Of a stretch of DNA of 64,000 nt, positions 18,677 through 27,698 are shown piece after piece (the stretch's first letter is position 1; each line of letters begins with the position of its first letter). The stretch is taken from positions 23,543 through 87,542 of the forward strand of contig UQXF01000001.1 of NCBI GenBank assembly GCA_900544905.1, written 5' to 3'. Below the pieces are notes generated by a model, which saw only the letters and a list, made by a program, of their open reading frames with translations, made no database searches and was not told the DNA's origin. The position numbers and the translations under genes were made by a program. The DNA is from an uncultured Clostridium sp. (GTDB lineage Bacteria > Bacillota > Clostridia > Lachnospirales > Lachnospiraceae).

Positions 18677-18798
18677 ACATCTTCCCTCCTGTTTTACCAT
18701 AATTTAGCATGGTGTACCATTTTCCGGCATGTCTCACCTGATTTTTAGAATAGTATGCGTGGCTTTCCTATGTTTTTATTCATTCCGCTTTAAAATCT

Positions 18799-20130
18799 TT
18801 ATTTAATTTTCTGTTCCATGGTGCTCTGAAGCCAGTCTAACTGCTCCTTCGCATCCTTTCCATCCCATATGGCATCAAAGGCAATCCCGCTTTCCGTCAG
18901 ATAGTCTCCCAAAACCATAACCTTCGGAATCGGTTTTGAATTCAGATACTGGGCATATATAACCTGCTGCATGGCGTCAAAGCCTTCCTTCTGGTTGATA
19001 ACCGGCAGCTTTCCGTTGCCGGAATACTGGTCCTTTGCACATTCACAGCTCAGATAGAGGGCAAACATATTTCCCAGCGCAGTATCCTTTCCGTATGGAT
19101 TGATAAATGCTCCATAGGTGGTGGAAAATGTGGTGGAAGAAAGCTCCTCGGTTAAACTCGGAACATAGGATACCTGGTAATTGGTAACATCCGTATCCTC
19201 TTCTGTATCACCTTCCGTATCCTCCTGGTTCTCCGCCTCTGTCTTCTGTTCTGTGCCCTGCATTTCATAGAGAGTCGGCAGAATATCTGACTTACACAGA
19301 CCCAATACCAGGGTGCCGTCCTTAATGCGGTTCATTACCGTATCGTGGGATATATTACTCTTATCCATCCACAGATAGGCGCTCAAGGACTGGAAATATT
19401 CCATGGCTGCAATGGATTTCTCATCATTTACCTTAAACTCCGATGCCGTATCTCCCTTTTCGCCAAACAGATTGGCATAGGATGCAATAAACATGCTGTT
19501 GATATAAGGGTCTGCCACATCCCACCGGAATACCGCCTTTGTGGAGCCGGTATCCTCGTACGCATCCAGAAAAGTCAGGATATCGTCAATGGATGCCGGT
19601 GCATTTTCCAGCAGATTGGCATCATATACCAGACAATAGGTGTCAAAATACACCGGATATCCATACTGCTTATCCTGATATGTGACTGCGTCCTTTGCGA
19701 CCTCCGGATAATTCTCTTTCCAGAATGCTTCATCCAGCCATGTATTTTCCTCCGCCATTCCACTGTTTCTGGCAAGCTCTAACTGGTCGTTTCCCATCAG
19801 ATAAACATCCGGCCCGTTTCCCTTCTGGTTTGCCTGGTTCATATCATCAAAAAAGCTGACTCCGTCATAATAGACCAGATTCACCTTAACGGAATACTCC
19901 TTTTCAAATTTTTCTGCCTCAGCTTCCAGCCATGCCTTATCCTCATTTCCGGTGTACCAGCAGGTCAGGTTATCCTCTGCTGCGCTCTGCTTCCACTGCT
20001 CCATCAGCCCATCATAGGTTACCGGTCCGGCATCCGTCTCCTTATTCTGCTGTTTGGGTGTCCCGCAGCCCGCCAGCAGACCGGTTATCAATATGCACAT
20101 CAGCCAAAAGGCAATTGTTCTTTTTCCCAT
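18799..20130 (-). CDS. Extracellular solute-binding lipoprotein (family 1, sugar type)
   Basis: The 443-residue protein has a lipobox (TGLLAGCG) and a family 1 periplasmic-binding fold: LTCWYTGNEDKAWLEAEAEKFEKEY, GPDVYLMGNDQLELA, YGYPVYFDTYCLVYDANLL. An acidic, repeat-like insert (about 292-310, EDTEGDTEEDTD) is unusual. No ABC permease or ATPase is nearby, so it either uses a remote transporter or has another role. It starts 15 nt after the argB stop with a GGAGGAGATAAAT ribosome site, so it appears to be the last gene of the argC-argB transcript; whether it binds an arginine-related ligand is unproven, and its fold is that of carbohydrate binders. Confidence 0.88.
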   Translation of the reverse strand: MGKRTIAFWLMCILITGLLAGCGTPKQQNKETDAGPVTYDGLMEQWKQSAAEDNLTCWYTGNEDKAWLEAEAEKFEKEYSVKVNLVYYDGVSFFDDMNQANQKGNGPDVYLMGNDQLELARNSGMAEENTWLDEAFWKENYPEVAKDAVTYQDKQYGYPVYFDTYCLVYDANLLENAPASIDDILTFLDAYEDTGSTKAVFRWDVADPYINSMFIASYANLFGEKGDTASEFKVNDEKSIAAMEYFQSLSAYLWMDKSNISHDTVMNRIKDGTLVLGLCKSDILPTLYEMQGTEQKTEAENQEDTEGDTEEDTDVTNYQVSYVPSLTEELSSTTFSTTYGAFINPYGKDTALGNMFALYLSCECAKDQYSGNGKLPVINQKEGFDAMQQVIYAQYLNSKPIPKVMVLGDYLTESGIAFDAIWDGKDAKEQLDWLQSTMEQKIK

Positions 20131-20145
20131 ATTTATCTCCTCCGT

Positions 20146-21036
20146 TTAAAACAACGGCTCCTTTAAAATTGCAGTTCCGATACCCTTTTCGGTAAAGAAC
20201 TCCAGCAGCAGGCAGTGCTCTACCCGTCCATCCAGCACATGGACTCTTGACACACCGTTTTCAATGGCATCAATGCAATTGGTAAGCTTCGGCAGCATTC
20301 CGCCTCCCACAACCCCTTTTTCAATAAACGCCTTTGCCTCGTTAATATCCATCTCGGAAATCAGCGTATTCCGGTCACTCGGGTCCACAAACACGCCCTC
20401 AATATCTGTGAGGAATACTAATTTTTCGGCAGAAATGGCCTTTGCCACCGCACAGGCAGCATCATCCGCATTGATATTGTAGCTTTCAAAATCCTCAGAG
20501 GAGCCGATTGGCGCAATAACCGGTATAAAATCATTTTCGATTAACGTGTCTAAAACCTTGCTGTTTACAGTCTTAACCTCTCCCACATATCCAATGTCCT
20601 TTCCTCCAGGAAATTTCTTGGTTACCGTCATAAGTCCTGCATCCTTGCCGCTGATTCCCACTGCATTGAGCCCTAACTTCTGCATCATCTGTACCAGCCC
20701 CTTATTCACCTTGGAAAGTACCATTTCAGCAATCTCCATGGTCTCAGAGTCTGTTACCCGCAGTCCGTTGATAAATTCCGGCTCTTTTCCGATTTTTTCT
20801 ACCCATTTGCTGATTTCCTTTCCACCGCCATGTACAATAATCGGTTTCAGGCCAATCAGCTTTAACAGCGCCACATCCTTGATAACATTATACTTTAAAT
20901 CCTCATCTAACATGGCGCTTCCACCATATTTTACCACAATCTTCTTTCCGTTAAATTTCTGTATATACGGCAGTGCCTCGATTAGAGTCTGTGCCTTTGC
21001 AATTACCTGGTCCATATTATTATTCTTGTTAATCAT
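20146..21036 (-). CDS. argB: Acetylglutamate kinase
   Basis: ArgB phosphorylates N-acetylglutamate, the second step of arginine synthesis and usually the arginine-inhibited step. The 296-residue protein shows [25 protein letters not shown], the acetylglutamate-binding [12 protein letters not shown] and the C-terminal [28 protein letters not shown]. The start at 21036 follows AAAGGATAAGAAA; a TTG at 21054 is a longer alternative without ribosome site. It follows argC by 73 nt in the same orientation. Confidence 0.96.
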   Translation of the reverse strand: MINKNNNMDQVIAKAQTLIEALPYIQKFNGKKIVVKYGGSAMLDEDLKYNVIKDVALLKLIGLKPIIVHGGGKEISKWVEKIGKEPEFINGLRVTDSETMEIAEMVLSKVNKGLVQMMQKLGLNAVGISGKDAGLMTVTKKFPGGKDIGYVGEVKTVNSKVLDTLIENDFIPVIAPIGSSEDFESYNINADDAACAVAKAISAEKLVFLTDIEGVFVDPSDRNTLISEMDINEAKAFIEKGVVGGGMLPKLTNCIDAIENGVSRVHVLDGRVEHCLLLEFFTEKGIGTAILKEPLF

Positions 21037-21109
21037 TTTCTTATCCTTTCTCAACCCTTGAAATACTTATCTGTTGCAGCTCCTTAAAAGTTCATCCGGC
21101 AGCTGTCTT

Positions 21110-22150
21110 CTACGGAAACATCGGCGGCTGTTCTAATCCCATGGTCTCCGGAAGTCCAAATATCAGGTTCATATTCTGAACCGCCTGTCCTGCGGCTCCC
21201 TTCACCAGATTATCCAGTGCGCCCATCACAATGACACGCTTTGTTCTCTCGTCAATCTTAAAATTGATATCTACATAGTTACTGCCCTCCACCCATCTGG
21301 TTTCCGGTGGGACATCTTTGTCCAGAACCCTTATAAAATGTTCTTTTCCATAATACGTATCATAAATTTCCTTCAGGGCTTCATATGTATAAGCCTTCGT
21401 CAGATTACCATAGGCTGTCACCAGGATTCCTCTGTTCATGGGTACTAAATGGGGGGTAAAATTAAGCACGATTTCCTTTCCACAGGCATAGCCCAGCTGC
21501 TCCTCAATCTCCGGTGTATGCCGGTGTGTCGTAACACCGTATGCCTTAATATTCTCATTGACCTCACAGTAAAGGTTGTTAATCTTTGCTCCCCTGCCGG
21601 CGCCGGAGGTTCCCGATTTTGCATCAATGATAATGCTGTCCGGGTCAATGACCCCTTCCTTTACCAGCGGATACAGGGATAAAATGGAACAGGTGGTATA
21701 GCATCCCGGATTTGCCACCAGACGTTTTCCCTTAATCTGCTCCCTGTTGATTTCACATAATCCATACACTGCTTCTTTAATATATTCCGGGGATTTGTGT
21801 TCTATTCCATACCATTTTTCATAGGTCGCAACATCCTTAATGCGGAAATCCGCACTTAAGTCCACAATCTTAACCTTAGACAAAATTTCCTCATTTACCA
21901 AAGAAGCACATAATCCCTGGGGAGTGGCAGTAAAAATAACATCCGCCCTGTCAGCAAGCTCTTCCATGTTGTCATCCATGCATTTTGCATCTACAATTTC
22001 AAACATATTGCCAAAGACCTGATGGTACTGCTTGTCGATATAGCTTCTTGAGCCATACCATACAATCTCCGCCTCCTTATGTCCCAGTAATAATCTCACT
22101 AATTCCTGTCCTGCATAACCTGTAGAACCGATAATACCTGCCTTTATCAT
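21110..22150 (-). CDS. argC: N-acetyl-gamma-glutamyl-phosphate reductase
   Basis: ArgC reduces acetylglutamyl phosphate with NADPH, the third step of arginine synthesis. The 346-residue product begins MIKAGIIGSTGYAGQELVRLL (Rossmann GxxGxxG), with catalytic Cys in VANPGCYTTCS, the SGTSGAGRGAK segment and THRHTPEIEEQL. The start at 22150 follows AAAGGATAACAAT; the longer frame to 22234 has no ribosome site and crosses a repeated motif and the promoter leader. It is divergent from argG. The usual argJ and argD genes are not between argC and argB. Confidence 0.96.
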   Translation of the reverse strand: MIKAGIIGSTGYAGQELVRLLLGHKEAEIVWYGSRSYIDKQYHQVFGNMFEIVDAKCMDDNMEELADRADVIFTATPQGLCASLVNEEILSKVKIVDLSADFRIKDVATYEKWYGIEHKSPEYIKEAVYGLCEINREQIKGKRLVANPGCYTTCSILSLYPLVKEGVIDPDSIIIDAKSGTSGAGRGAKINNLYCEVNENIKAYGVTTHRHTPEIEEQLGYACGKEIVLNFTPHLVPMNRGILVTAYGNLTKAYTYEALKEIYDTYYGKEHFIRVLDKDVPPETRWVEGSNYVDINFKIDERTKRVIVMGALDNLVKGAAGQAVQNMNLIFGLPETMGLEQPPMFP

Positions 22151-22178
22151 ATTGTTATCCTTTCTTCCTAATCCTTCA

Positions 22179-22232
22179 TAGGCAATTGCGAAACTACCTA
22201 TTTTCAAATGCGTAGTTATGCTGTTATAAACC
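22179..22232. repeat. Short dispersed repeat, copy A
   Basis: TAGGCAATTGCGAAACT, then TATTTTCAAA, TAGTTATGC and a TATAAACC end. The same order of blocks occurs at 27583-27637. The ends form an imperfect inverted repeat. It lies in the argC leader. Confidence 0.55.
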
Positions 22233-22253
22233 ACGGTTAAAACCCGGTTTCCT

Positions 22254-22282
22254 ATTATAGCACTCTTTTATTTCCGTGTATA
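22254..22282 (-). promoter_or_regulatory. Probable argC promoter
   Basis: On the - strand a perfect TATAAT (22259-22254) is preceded at 17 bases by TATACA (22282-22277), a four-of-six match to -35. The leader to the argC ATG is about 100 nt and contains a short repeated motif at 22179-22232. Confidence 0.5.
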
Positions 22283-22338
22283 GTAAGGAAATCCGGAAAT
22301 CTTTCCGTGTATGCTATTTCATAATTATACATTCCAAA

Positions 22339-22351
22339 TGAATATTATGCA
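22339..22351. promoter_or_regulatory. ARG-box-like ArgR site 1
   Basis: TGAATATTATGCA matches the AT-rich, weakly palindromic ArgR/AhrC operator pattern TGAATNNNNATTCA at most positions. It is the exact reverse complement of site 2 at 22393, and both lie in the argC-argG divergent region. Confidence 0.55.
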
Positions 22352-22391
22352 AGCATTTTCTATTTCTAATAATTTTTTCTCCGAAAAAGGG

Positions 22392-22420
22392 TTGCATAAT
22401 ATTCATTTTGGTTGTATATT
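22392..22420 (+). promoter_or_regulatory. argG promoter
   Basis: TTGCAT (22392-22397), 17-base spacer, TATATT (22415-22420), giving a leader of about 28 nt to the argG start with a GAAGGAGGA ribosome site. Confidence 0.65.
22393..22405. promoter_or_regulatory. ARG-box-like ArgR site 2, overlapping argG -35
   Basis: TGCATAATATTCA, the exact reverse complement of site 1, overlaps the -35 box of argG. A bound ArgR/AhrC hexamer here would block RNA polymerase, and two oppositely oriented sites 54 bp apart allow looping. Confidence 0.6.
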
Positions 22421-22454
22421 AGTCAATAGATATTTTGAAGGAGGACTTTTTACA

Positions 22455-23666
22455 ATGAAAGAAAAAGTAATTTTAGCTTATTCCGGCGGACTTGACACAA
22501 CTGCCATTATCCCTTGGCTAAAGGAGAATTATGATTATGAAGTAATCTGCGTATGTATCGACGTTGGACAGGAAAGCGAATTGGAGGGTCTGGAGGAAAG
22601 AGCAATCTCCTGTGGTGCTTCCAAATGTTATGTATTAGATGTAGTCGATGAGTTCTGTGATGATTATATTGTTCCTACCGTCCAGGCAGGCGCTGTATAT
22701 GAGAATAAATATCTGCTGGGTACTTCTATGGCAAGACCATTAATCGGTAAGGTTTTAGTAGACATCGCTCACAAGGAAGGCGCTACTGCCATCTGCCACG
22801 GCGCTACCGGTAAGGGAAATGACCAGGTTCGTTTCGAGCTTGCCATCAAGGCATTTGGTCCGGAGCTTAAGATTATTGCAGCATGGAGACAGGATGCATG
22901 GACCATGAATTCCCGCGAGGAAGAGATTGCATACTGCCAGCAGCATGGTATCAATTTACCGTTCTCAGCAGATTCTTCCTATAGCCGTGACCGCAACTTA
23001 TGGCACATCAGCCACGAAGGTCTTGAACTGGAGGACCCTGCAAATGAACCAAACTACGAGCATTTACTCGTTCTTGGTACATATCCGGAAAAGGCACCGG
23101 ATGAAGCTGAATATGTTACCCTTACCTTTGAAAAGGGTGTTCCAAAGTCTGTAAACGGCAAGGAAATGAAGGTTTCTGACATCATCCGTGAATTAAACCG
23201 CTTAGGCGGCAAGCATGGCATTGGCATTGTGGATATCGTAGAGAACCGTGTTGTTGGTATGAAATCCCGCGGTGTATACGAAACTCCGGGCGGAACCATT
23301 CTGATGGAGGCACATACCCAGTTAGAGGAGTTAATTCTTGACCGTGAAACATTGGCATTCAAGAAGACCATTGGCGACAAATTCGCTGACGTAGTATATG
23401 AGGGTAAATGGTGGTCACCACTCCGTGAAGCATTACAGGCATTTGTAGAGTCTACCCAGGAGCGTGTAACCGGTGAGGTAAAATTAAAGCTTTACAAGGG
23501 CAATATCATCAAAGCCGGCACAACCTCTCCATATTCCCTGTATTCTGAATCCCTTGCAAGCTTCACAACCGGTGATTTATATGACCACAAGGATGCAGAG
23601 GGCTTCATCAATCTGTTTGGACTTTCCACAAAGGTTCGTGCAATGCTGGATGCAGAGCGCAAATAG
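22455..23666 (+). CDS. argG: Argininosuccinate synthase
   Basis: ArgG joins citrulline and aspartate using ATP, the penultimate step of arginine synthesis. The 403-residue protein begins [20 protein letters not shown], with the PP-loop ATP site SGGLDT, the [13 protein letters not shown] segment and the C-terminal [11 protein letters not shown] that binds citrulline/aspartate. The start at 22455 follows GAAGGAGGA; the open frame extends to 22311 but through the promoter and operators. Codon use is noticeably of the highly expressed type compared with neighbours. argH is not in the window. Confidence 0.97.
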   Translation: MKEKVILAYSGGLDTTAIIPWLKENYDYEVICVCIDVGQESELEGLEERAISCGASKCYVLDVVDEFCDDYIVPTVQAGAVYENKYLLGTSMARPLIGKVLVDIAHKEGATAICHGATGKGNDQVRFELAIKAFGPELKIIAAWRQDAWTMNSREEEIAYCQQHGINLPFSADSSYSRDRNLWHISHEGLELEDPANEPNYEHLLVLGTYPEKAPDEAEYVTLTFEKGVPKSVNGKEMKVSDIIRELNRLGGKHGIGIVDIVENRVVGMKSRGVYETPGGTILMEAHTQLEELILDRETLAFKKTIGDKFADVVYEGKWWSPLREALQAFVESTQERVTGEVKLKLYKGNIIKAGTTSPYSLYSESLASFTTGDLYDHKDAEGFINLFGLSTKVRAMLDAERK

Positions 23667-23696
23667 AGTATAACCCCAAAAACAGATTATATGAAA

Positions 23697-23735
23697 CAGT
23701 GCGCAGGCCGCTTTGACCTGCGCACTGCTATTTTA
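23697..23735. terminator. Terminator between convergent argG and apt
   Basis: CAGTGCGCAGG (23697-23707) pairs perfectly with CCTGCGCACTG (23717-23727); a T-rich tract follows on the + strand, so it mainly serves argG and may also end apt. Confidence 0.85.
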
Positions 23736-24266
23736 TTTTCCATCATATACAAGAAGAGAATCCACATCATAGTTCCGGAGTTTTTCCCTGCCCTTCAGAC
23801 CAGCCAGCTCCATTACAAACTGAATCTTCACGACCTCACCGCCAAGACTTTCTACCATCTGGATAATCGCCTCAATGGTTCCACCTGTTGCCACAAGGTC
23901 ATCTATTATGACAACCTTATCGCCCGGCTTAATGGCATCCTTATGCATCTCAATAACAGCGGTTCCATATTCCAGGGCATATTCCTTCTGAATTGTCTCA
24001 CATGGCAACTTTCCCTTTTTACGGACGGGTACAAATCCCTTTCCCAATGTATAGGCAACCGGCATTCCAAAAATAAATCCCCTGGATTCGGGGCCTATGA
24101 CAATATCAAAATCCACATCCTTAAGACTGTCTATCATTCCGTCAATCGACTTTTTAAGCCCCTCCGGGCTCTGGATAATAGAGGTAATATCACGAAAAAT
24201 AATTCCTTTCTCCGGGAAATCCGGAATACTCCTTACATACTGGTCAATTCCACATCTGTCCTGCAT
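23733..24266 (-). CDS. apt: Adenine phosphoribosyltransferase
   Basis: Apt salvages adenine to AMP using PRPP. The 177-residue product has SIPDFPEKGIIFRDIT, GPESRGFIFG and the PRPP motif VVIIDDLVATGGT. The start at 24266 follows CAGGAGGAGATAAA; an ATG at 24431 in the same frame would overlap spmB and add 55 unrelated residues. It follows spmB in a leftward run with spmA and a YwaF-like gene. Confidence 0.96.
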   Translation of the reverse strand: MQDRCGIDQYVRSIPDFPEKGIIFRDITSIIQSPEGLKKSIDGMIDSLKDVDFDIVIGPESRGFIFGMPVAYTLGKGFVPVRKKGKLPCETIQKEYALEYGTAVIEMHKDAIKPGDKVVIIDDLVATGGTIEAIIQMVESLGGEVVKIQFVMELAGLKGREKLRNYDVDSLLVYDGK

Positions 24267-24349
24267 TTTATCTCCTCCTGGTTTTCGCTTATCTTTTGCC
24301 AGCTTTAGAATAGCACACCTTGATTTCCCATGCAAGGATTTCATTGCAT

Positions 24350-24883
24350 TTATTGTATGATTTGTCCTGCAATCAGCACACTGACCATAACGCTGCATAT
24401 GGCGATGGCGATTCCTGCCGGAATGGTCCATCTGGACTTACTGATGCCGATACTCATAAAATATACTGAAATTGTATAGAATAAAGTCTCTGTACAGCTT
24501 AACAGGATGGAGGCGGTCATGCCAATACAGGAATCTGTTCCGAACTCCTTAAAGATATCAAACAACAGTCCATTTGCCCCTGATGCCGAAAACATTTTCA
24601 CAATGCTAAGGGGAATAATTTCAACCGGAATATGGAAAATACCAGCCAGCGGCGCTAACAGTTCACTAATCAAATCCAGCGTACCCGATGTCCTTAAAAC
24701 CCCTACCGCCACAAGCAGCCCCACGATGGTGGGCGCAATTTCCACAATAATCTGAAATCCCTTTTTTCCACCCTCAATAAAATCCTCAAAAACAGGCTTT
24801 TTATTAAAGACGCCATATCCTACAATATAAAAAATAATCAGCGGAATCATGAATACAGAAAGAAAATCCAGAATTTTAACCAT
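24350..24883 (-). CDS. spmB: Spore maturation protein B
   Basis: SpmB is a membrane protein needed with SpmA for spore core dehydration and heat resistance. The 177-residue protein has several helices and the family blocks FIEGGKKGFQIIVEIAPTIVGLLVAVGVLR, FSASGANGLLFDI and SCTETLFYTISVYF. The gate-like SASGA and SCTETLFY segments identify the nucleoside-transporter-like (Gate) fold. It follows spmA by 11 nt. Confidence 0.95.
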   Translation of the reverse strand: MVKILDFLSVFMIPLIIFYIVGYGVFNKKPVFEDFIEGGKKGFQIIVEIAPTIVGLLVAVGVLRTSGTLDLISELLAPLAGIFHIPVEIIPLSIVKMFSASGANGLLFDIFKEFGTDSCIGMTASILLSCTETLFYTISVYFMSIGISKSRWTIPAGIAIAICSVMVSVLIAGQIIQ

Positions 24884-24894
24884 ATAGCCGCCTC

Positions 24895-25500
24895 CTATCC
24901 CCTGCCGCCCTTAACCGGTAATTTACACATTAATTTGCAGATAATAAAAGCCAGTCCCGTGGTAACGGCAGTCGCCAGCAATGCCGGTCCGACAACCGCC
25001 ACAGGATTGGCGCTTCCATACTGGCTGCGGTAAGCAATCATGTTAATGGGAATTAACTGCAGCGAAGAAATATTGAGAAGCAAAAAGGTACACATCTCAT
25101 CACTGGCGGTATTTATATCTCCACCCCGCTCCTCCTCTAACTGTCTCAATGCCTTCATCGCCTGGATTCCCGTAGGGGTACATGCCCACCCCAGCCCTAA
25201 GAAATTGGCAATAAAATTGGCAGATATATAGGATGCCGCACTATGGTCCAGGGGAAGCCGTGGAAATAAAAGCTTTAACAACGGCTTCATTTTATGGGTC
25301 ATTTTTTCAATCAGACCGGAATTTTGCGCAATAAACAGCATTCCGTTCCACATACTGACAACCCCAGCCATGACAAATAATAATTCCACCGCTTCCTTTG
25401 ATGATGCAATCACGCCCTCGCATACCGCTCCCAGATTCCCCTGAAATGCCGCAACAACGATTCCCACTAAAATCATTCCCGCCCATAGATAATTCAGCAT
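24895..25500 (-). CDS. spmA: Spore maturation protein A
   Basis: SpmA is the partner of SpmB in spore maturation. The 201-residue protein begins MLNYLWAGMILVGIVVAAFQG and has VSMWNGMLFIAQNSGLIEKM, the Gate-like AANFLGLGWACTPTG-type segment (NFLGLGWACTPTGIQAMKAL) and CTFLLLNISSLQLIPINMIAYR. The start at 25500 is set by a GAGAGGAATTAT ribosome site; the frame can be read back to 25671 but that overlaps the upstream gene. spmA-spmB-apt run together. Confidence 0.95.
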   Translation of the reverse strand: MLNYLWAGMILVGIVVAAFQGNLGAVCEGVIASSKEAVELLFVMAGVVSMWNGMLFIAQNSGLIEKMTHKMKPLLKLLFPRLPLDHSAASYISANFIANFLGLGWACTPTGIQAMKALRQLEEERGGDINTASDEMCTFLLLNISSLQLIPINMIAYRSQYGSANPVAVVGPALLATAVTTGLAFIICKLMCKLPVKGGRG

Positions 25501-25559
25501 ATAATTCCTCTCAAATAGTGCTTCATTGAAAGTATACGGGAAAATCCGTAAAAATAGAA

Positions 25560-26315
25560 CTACCCTCTCTTTATGGGATAAATATGAAATGTTTTTTGTA
25601 CATTGCTCAATATTCCCTGCCAGAATGCCACAACGCACATGCAAAACAGAAAATAGCCTGCCCGGTACCATTTTTCCCCGGTAATATTTAAAATCCAGAC
25701 CAGAGGTGAACCGTGGGAGGGCTTATTTAAAAACCAGAAATTCGTCCCCAGTATATTATTCATCCAGTGAAGAAGAATAAATCCGGCCATTCCAAACACA
25801 ACGGGCATCCAGAAATCCCTCCACTCCGGAACCACCTTGTCCGACACAATAAGCCAGATTCCAAATGCCACGATTAACCCGTGGGAAAGAAACGCATGAA
25901 TATGCATATAGTTAAAAAACGGATACGCCTCCCAATTTGGGAACAGCAATGCACCGGCAGCTCCCGGAACACAGAGTAGCACATAAATCACACCCCAGAA
26001 GCGTTTTTCCGTCCAGATATAGAGCACAGCAATCCAAAGCGCCATACTGCACAGATGAAACGGCAGAAATCCACTGTCAAAATATCCCGTTATAATAAGA
26101 ACCGTATCCCGGTAAACAGCCATCACCGGAAACAGAATACCTATAATCCGGTTTACCTTTTTCTGTTTTTCTGCACTCTGCTCCACATACCAGCCTCCGC
26201 TTATGACAGTAAATATCAGTATGCCCAAAAGCCATAGCACATGACACATTCCAAACAGCTCAAATCCGCTTCCAGCTGGCAGCTCTGTCTCAAATAAAAA
26301 AAAATCCTTCATCAT
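25560..26315 (-). CDS. YwaF/TIGR02206-type integral membrane protein
   Basis: The 251-residue protein has about seven membrane helices and the family blocks FHLCSMALWIAVLYIWT, YFFNYMHIHAFLSHGLIVAFGIWLI-like (cut here for length) and GTNFWFLNKPS, which identify the YwaF/TMEM164-like family. Conserved His, Asn and Pro residues inside helices suggest an enzyme or lipid-related role, but no function is established for the bacterial members. It lies between the COG3581-like gene (21 nt upstream) and spmA (59 nt downstream). Confidence 0.8.
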   Translation of the reverse strand: MMKDFFLFETELPAGSGFELFGMCHVLWLLGILIFTVISGGWYVEQSAEKQKKVNRIIGILFPVMAVYRDTVLIITGYFDSGFLPFHLCSMALWIAVLYIWTEKRFWGVIYVLLCVPGAAGALLFPNWEAYPFFNYMHIHAFLSHGLIVAFGIWLIVSDKVVPEWRDFWMPVVFGMAGFILLHWMNNILGTNFWFLNKPSHGSPLVWILNITGEKWYRAGYFLFCMCVVAFWQGILSNVQKTFHIYPIKRG

Positions 26316-26336
26316 TTCTGTTCTCCCTGGAAAAGG

Positions 26337-27551
26337 TTAAAAGGATAACAGCATCCGGATTCTGCTTTTCACCAAAGTATCCGTCCCACTGGCATCATAA
26401 TCTACGCTGATGTACTGCGTGTCCGGAAGCTTTCTGCGAATAGCTGGATACAGCCCCCTTCCACATACATGGCTTGGCAGACATCCAAAGGGCTGTCCAC
26501 AGATAATCCGGTTATATCCATTCAGTGCATGATTGGCAAACTCCGCCCCAATCAGCCAGCCGTCTCCAATGGAGCACTGATAAGTAACATATCCCGCTGC
26601 CTTTTCCTTAAACACATCATAGGCATCCATACAGTAAAAGCCCTGCTCCTTAAGTGCATTTACCATATCCCGCTGCAGCTTTAAAAAGTACCCAAACACC
26701 CTGCGCTCTGCCTCCACGGCAAGCCCATTTTTTGATATTCCGCCCTCTGAGAGCAGATGGGTATCCATGTAATAAAGTGCATACCATGTAATGCCATTTA
26801 TATAGTATTCACAGTTCTGCCCTTTTAAATACTCCTCCAGATTCCAGTTTCCCAGGTGGCAGTATTTGATATACAGTTCTCCCACAACCCCAAGCTTCAA
26901 TACCTTTTTTTCTGTCCTGGAAATCCCCTTAAAATCCGTTACAATTTCCGAAAATCTTTTCCTGAGTGCATTCCCGGACAGTCTTTTACCCTGTTTTAAA
27001 TCCTCTGCCAGTATCTTAATCCATTTATCATAACGCTGCCTTGTCTCCCCGGCATTGGCTTCATACGGCTCTGTCTGGTTTGAAAGAATCATCAACAAAT
27101 CGCCGTAATAGGCAGCCGCCACCGCCCGGATTAACATATCCGGTGTAATGGGCAGGCTATGCTTTTTTTCCAGTCCCGTCACGTTTAAGGATATCACCGG
27201 CACCATGGAATAGCCGGCGTCATCCAGCGCCTTCCGAATCATGGGAATATAATTGGAGCCCCTGCAGGCATCCCCCGCCTGGGGCTCTAAAACTACTGTG
27301 TGGTTTACATCATATTTTCCGCTCTGCAGGGTCTTTAAAATCTGCCCCACAATCAAAATGCCCGGATAACACAAATCGTTATGTGCATATTTTAATCCAA
27401 GATTGGTAATCCCTTCTGTCTCCTCCATAATTACCGGACGGTATTTCCTGGAATAAAAGGCATACTTTAATAAAGGAAAATGGGCATCCAGCATCGCCGG
27501 TATCAAAAGAGTATATTTTTCATTGTGTTCTTCCTCTTTAATCCGATACAT
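26337..27551 (-). CDS. COG3581-like 2-hydroxyacyl-CoA dehydratase/activase-related protein
   Basis: The 404-residue product resembles the C-terminal module of large acyl-CoA dehydratase activase-related proteins: YAHNDLCYPGILIVGQILK near residue 65-80, EPQAGDACRGSNYIP at about 95-110 and CGQPFGCLPSHVCGRG near 350-366. The several conserved cysteines suggest an iron-sulfur cluster. No HSP70-like activase (BadF/HgdC) or COG3580 partner is adjacent, so this is a stand-alone module. The start at 27551 follows AAGGGAG; a TTG at 27572 is an alternative. Function is not established for the stand-alone form. Confidence 0.75.
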   Translation of the reverse strand: MYRIKEEEHNEKYTLLIPAMLDAHFPLLKYAFYSRKYRPVIMEETEGITNLGLKYAHNDLCYPGILIVGQILKTLQSGKYDVNHTVVLEPQAGDACRGSNYIPMIRKALDDAGYSMVPVISLNVTGLEKKHSLPITPDMLIRAVAAAYYGDLLMILSNQTEPYEANAGETRQRYDKWIKILAEDLKQGKRLSGNALRKRFSEIVTDFKGISRTEKKVLKLGVVGELYIKYCHLGNWNLEEYLKGQNCEYYINGITWYALYYMDTHLLSEGGISKNGLAVEAERRVFGYFLKLQRDMVNALKEQGFYCMDAYDVFKEKAAGYVTYQCSIGDGWLIGAEFANHALNGYNRIICGQPFGCLPSHVCGRGLYPAIRRKLPDTQYISVDYDASGTDTLVKSRIRMLLSF

Positions 27552-27582
27552 AGAGGTACTCCCTTCTTGCAATAAGAAAATT

Positions 27583-27637
27583 TAGGTAATTGCGAAACTC
27601 TTTATTTTCAAAATCTAGTTGTGCAATATACAAATCC
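27583..27637. repeat. Short dispersed repeat, copy B
   Basis: TAGGTAATTGCGAAACT, TATTTTCAAA, TAGTTGTGC and ATACAAATCC match copy A at 22179 block for block. It lies just upstream of the COG3581-like gene; a further dyad (TGCAATATA/TATATTGCA) extends to 27653. Confidence 0.55.
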
Positions 27638-27698
27638 TTTTTCTATATTGCATTATACCCTGTTTTACCTGATTCCAAACATATACCCTTTTGTTATA

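Noticed and set aside
23691..24308. 205-codon + strand frame
   Set aside because: It lies antisense to apt, whose PRPP motif and ribosome site are clear.
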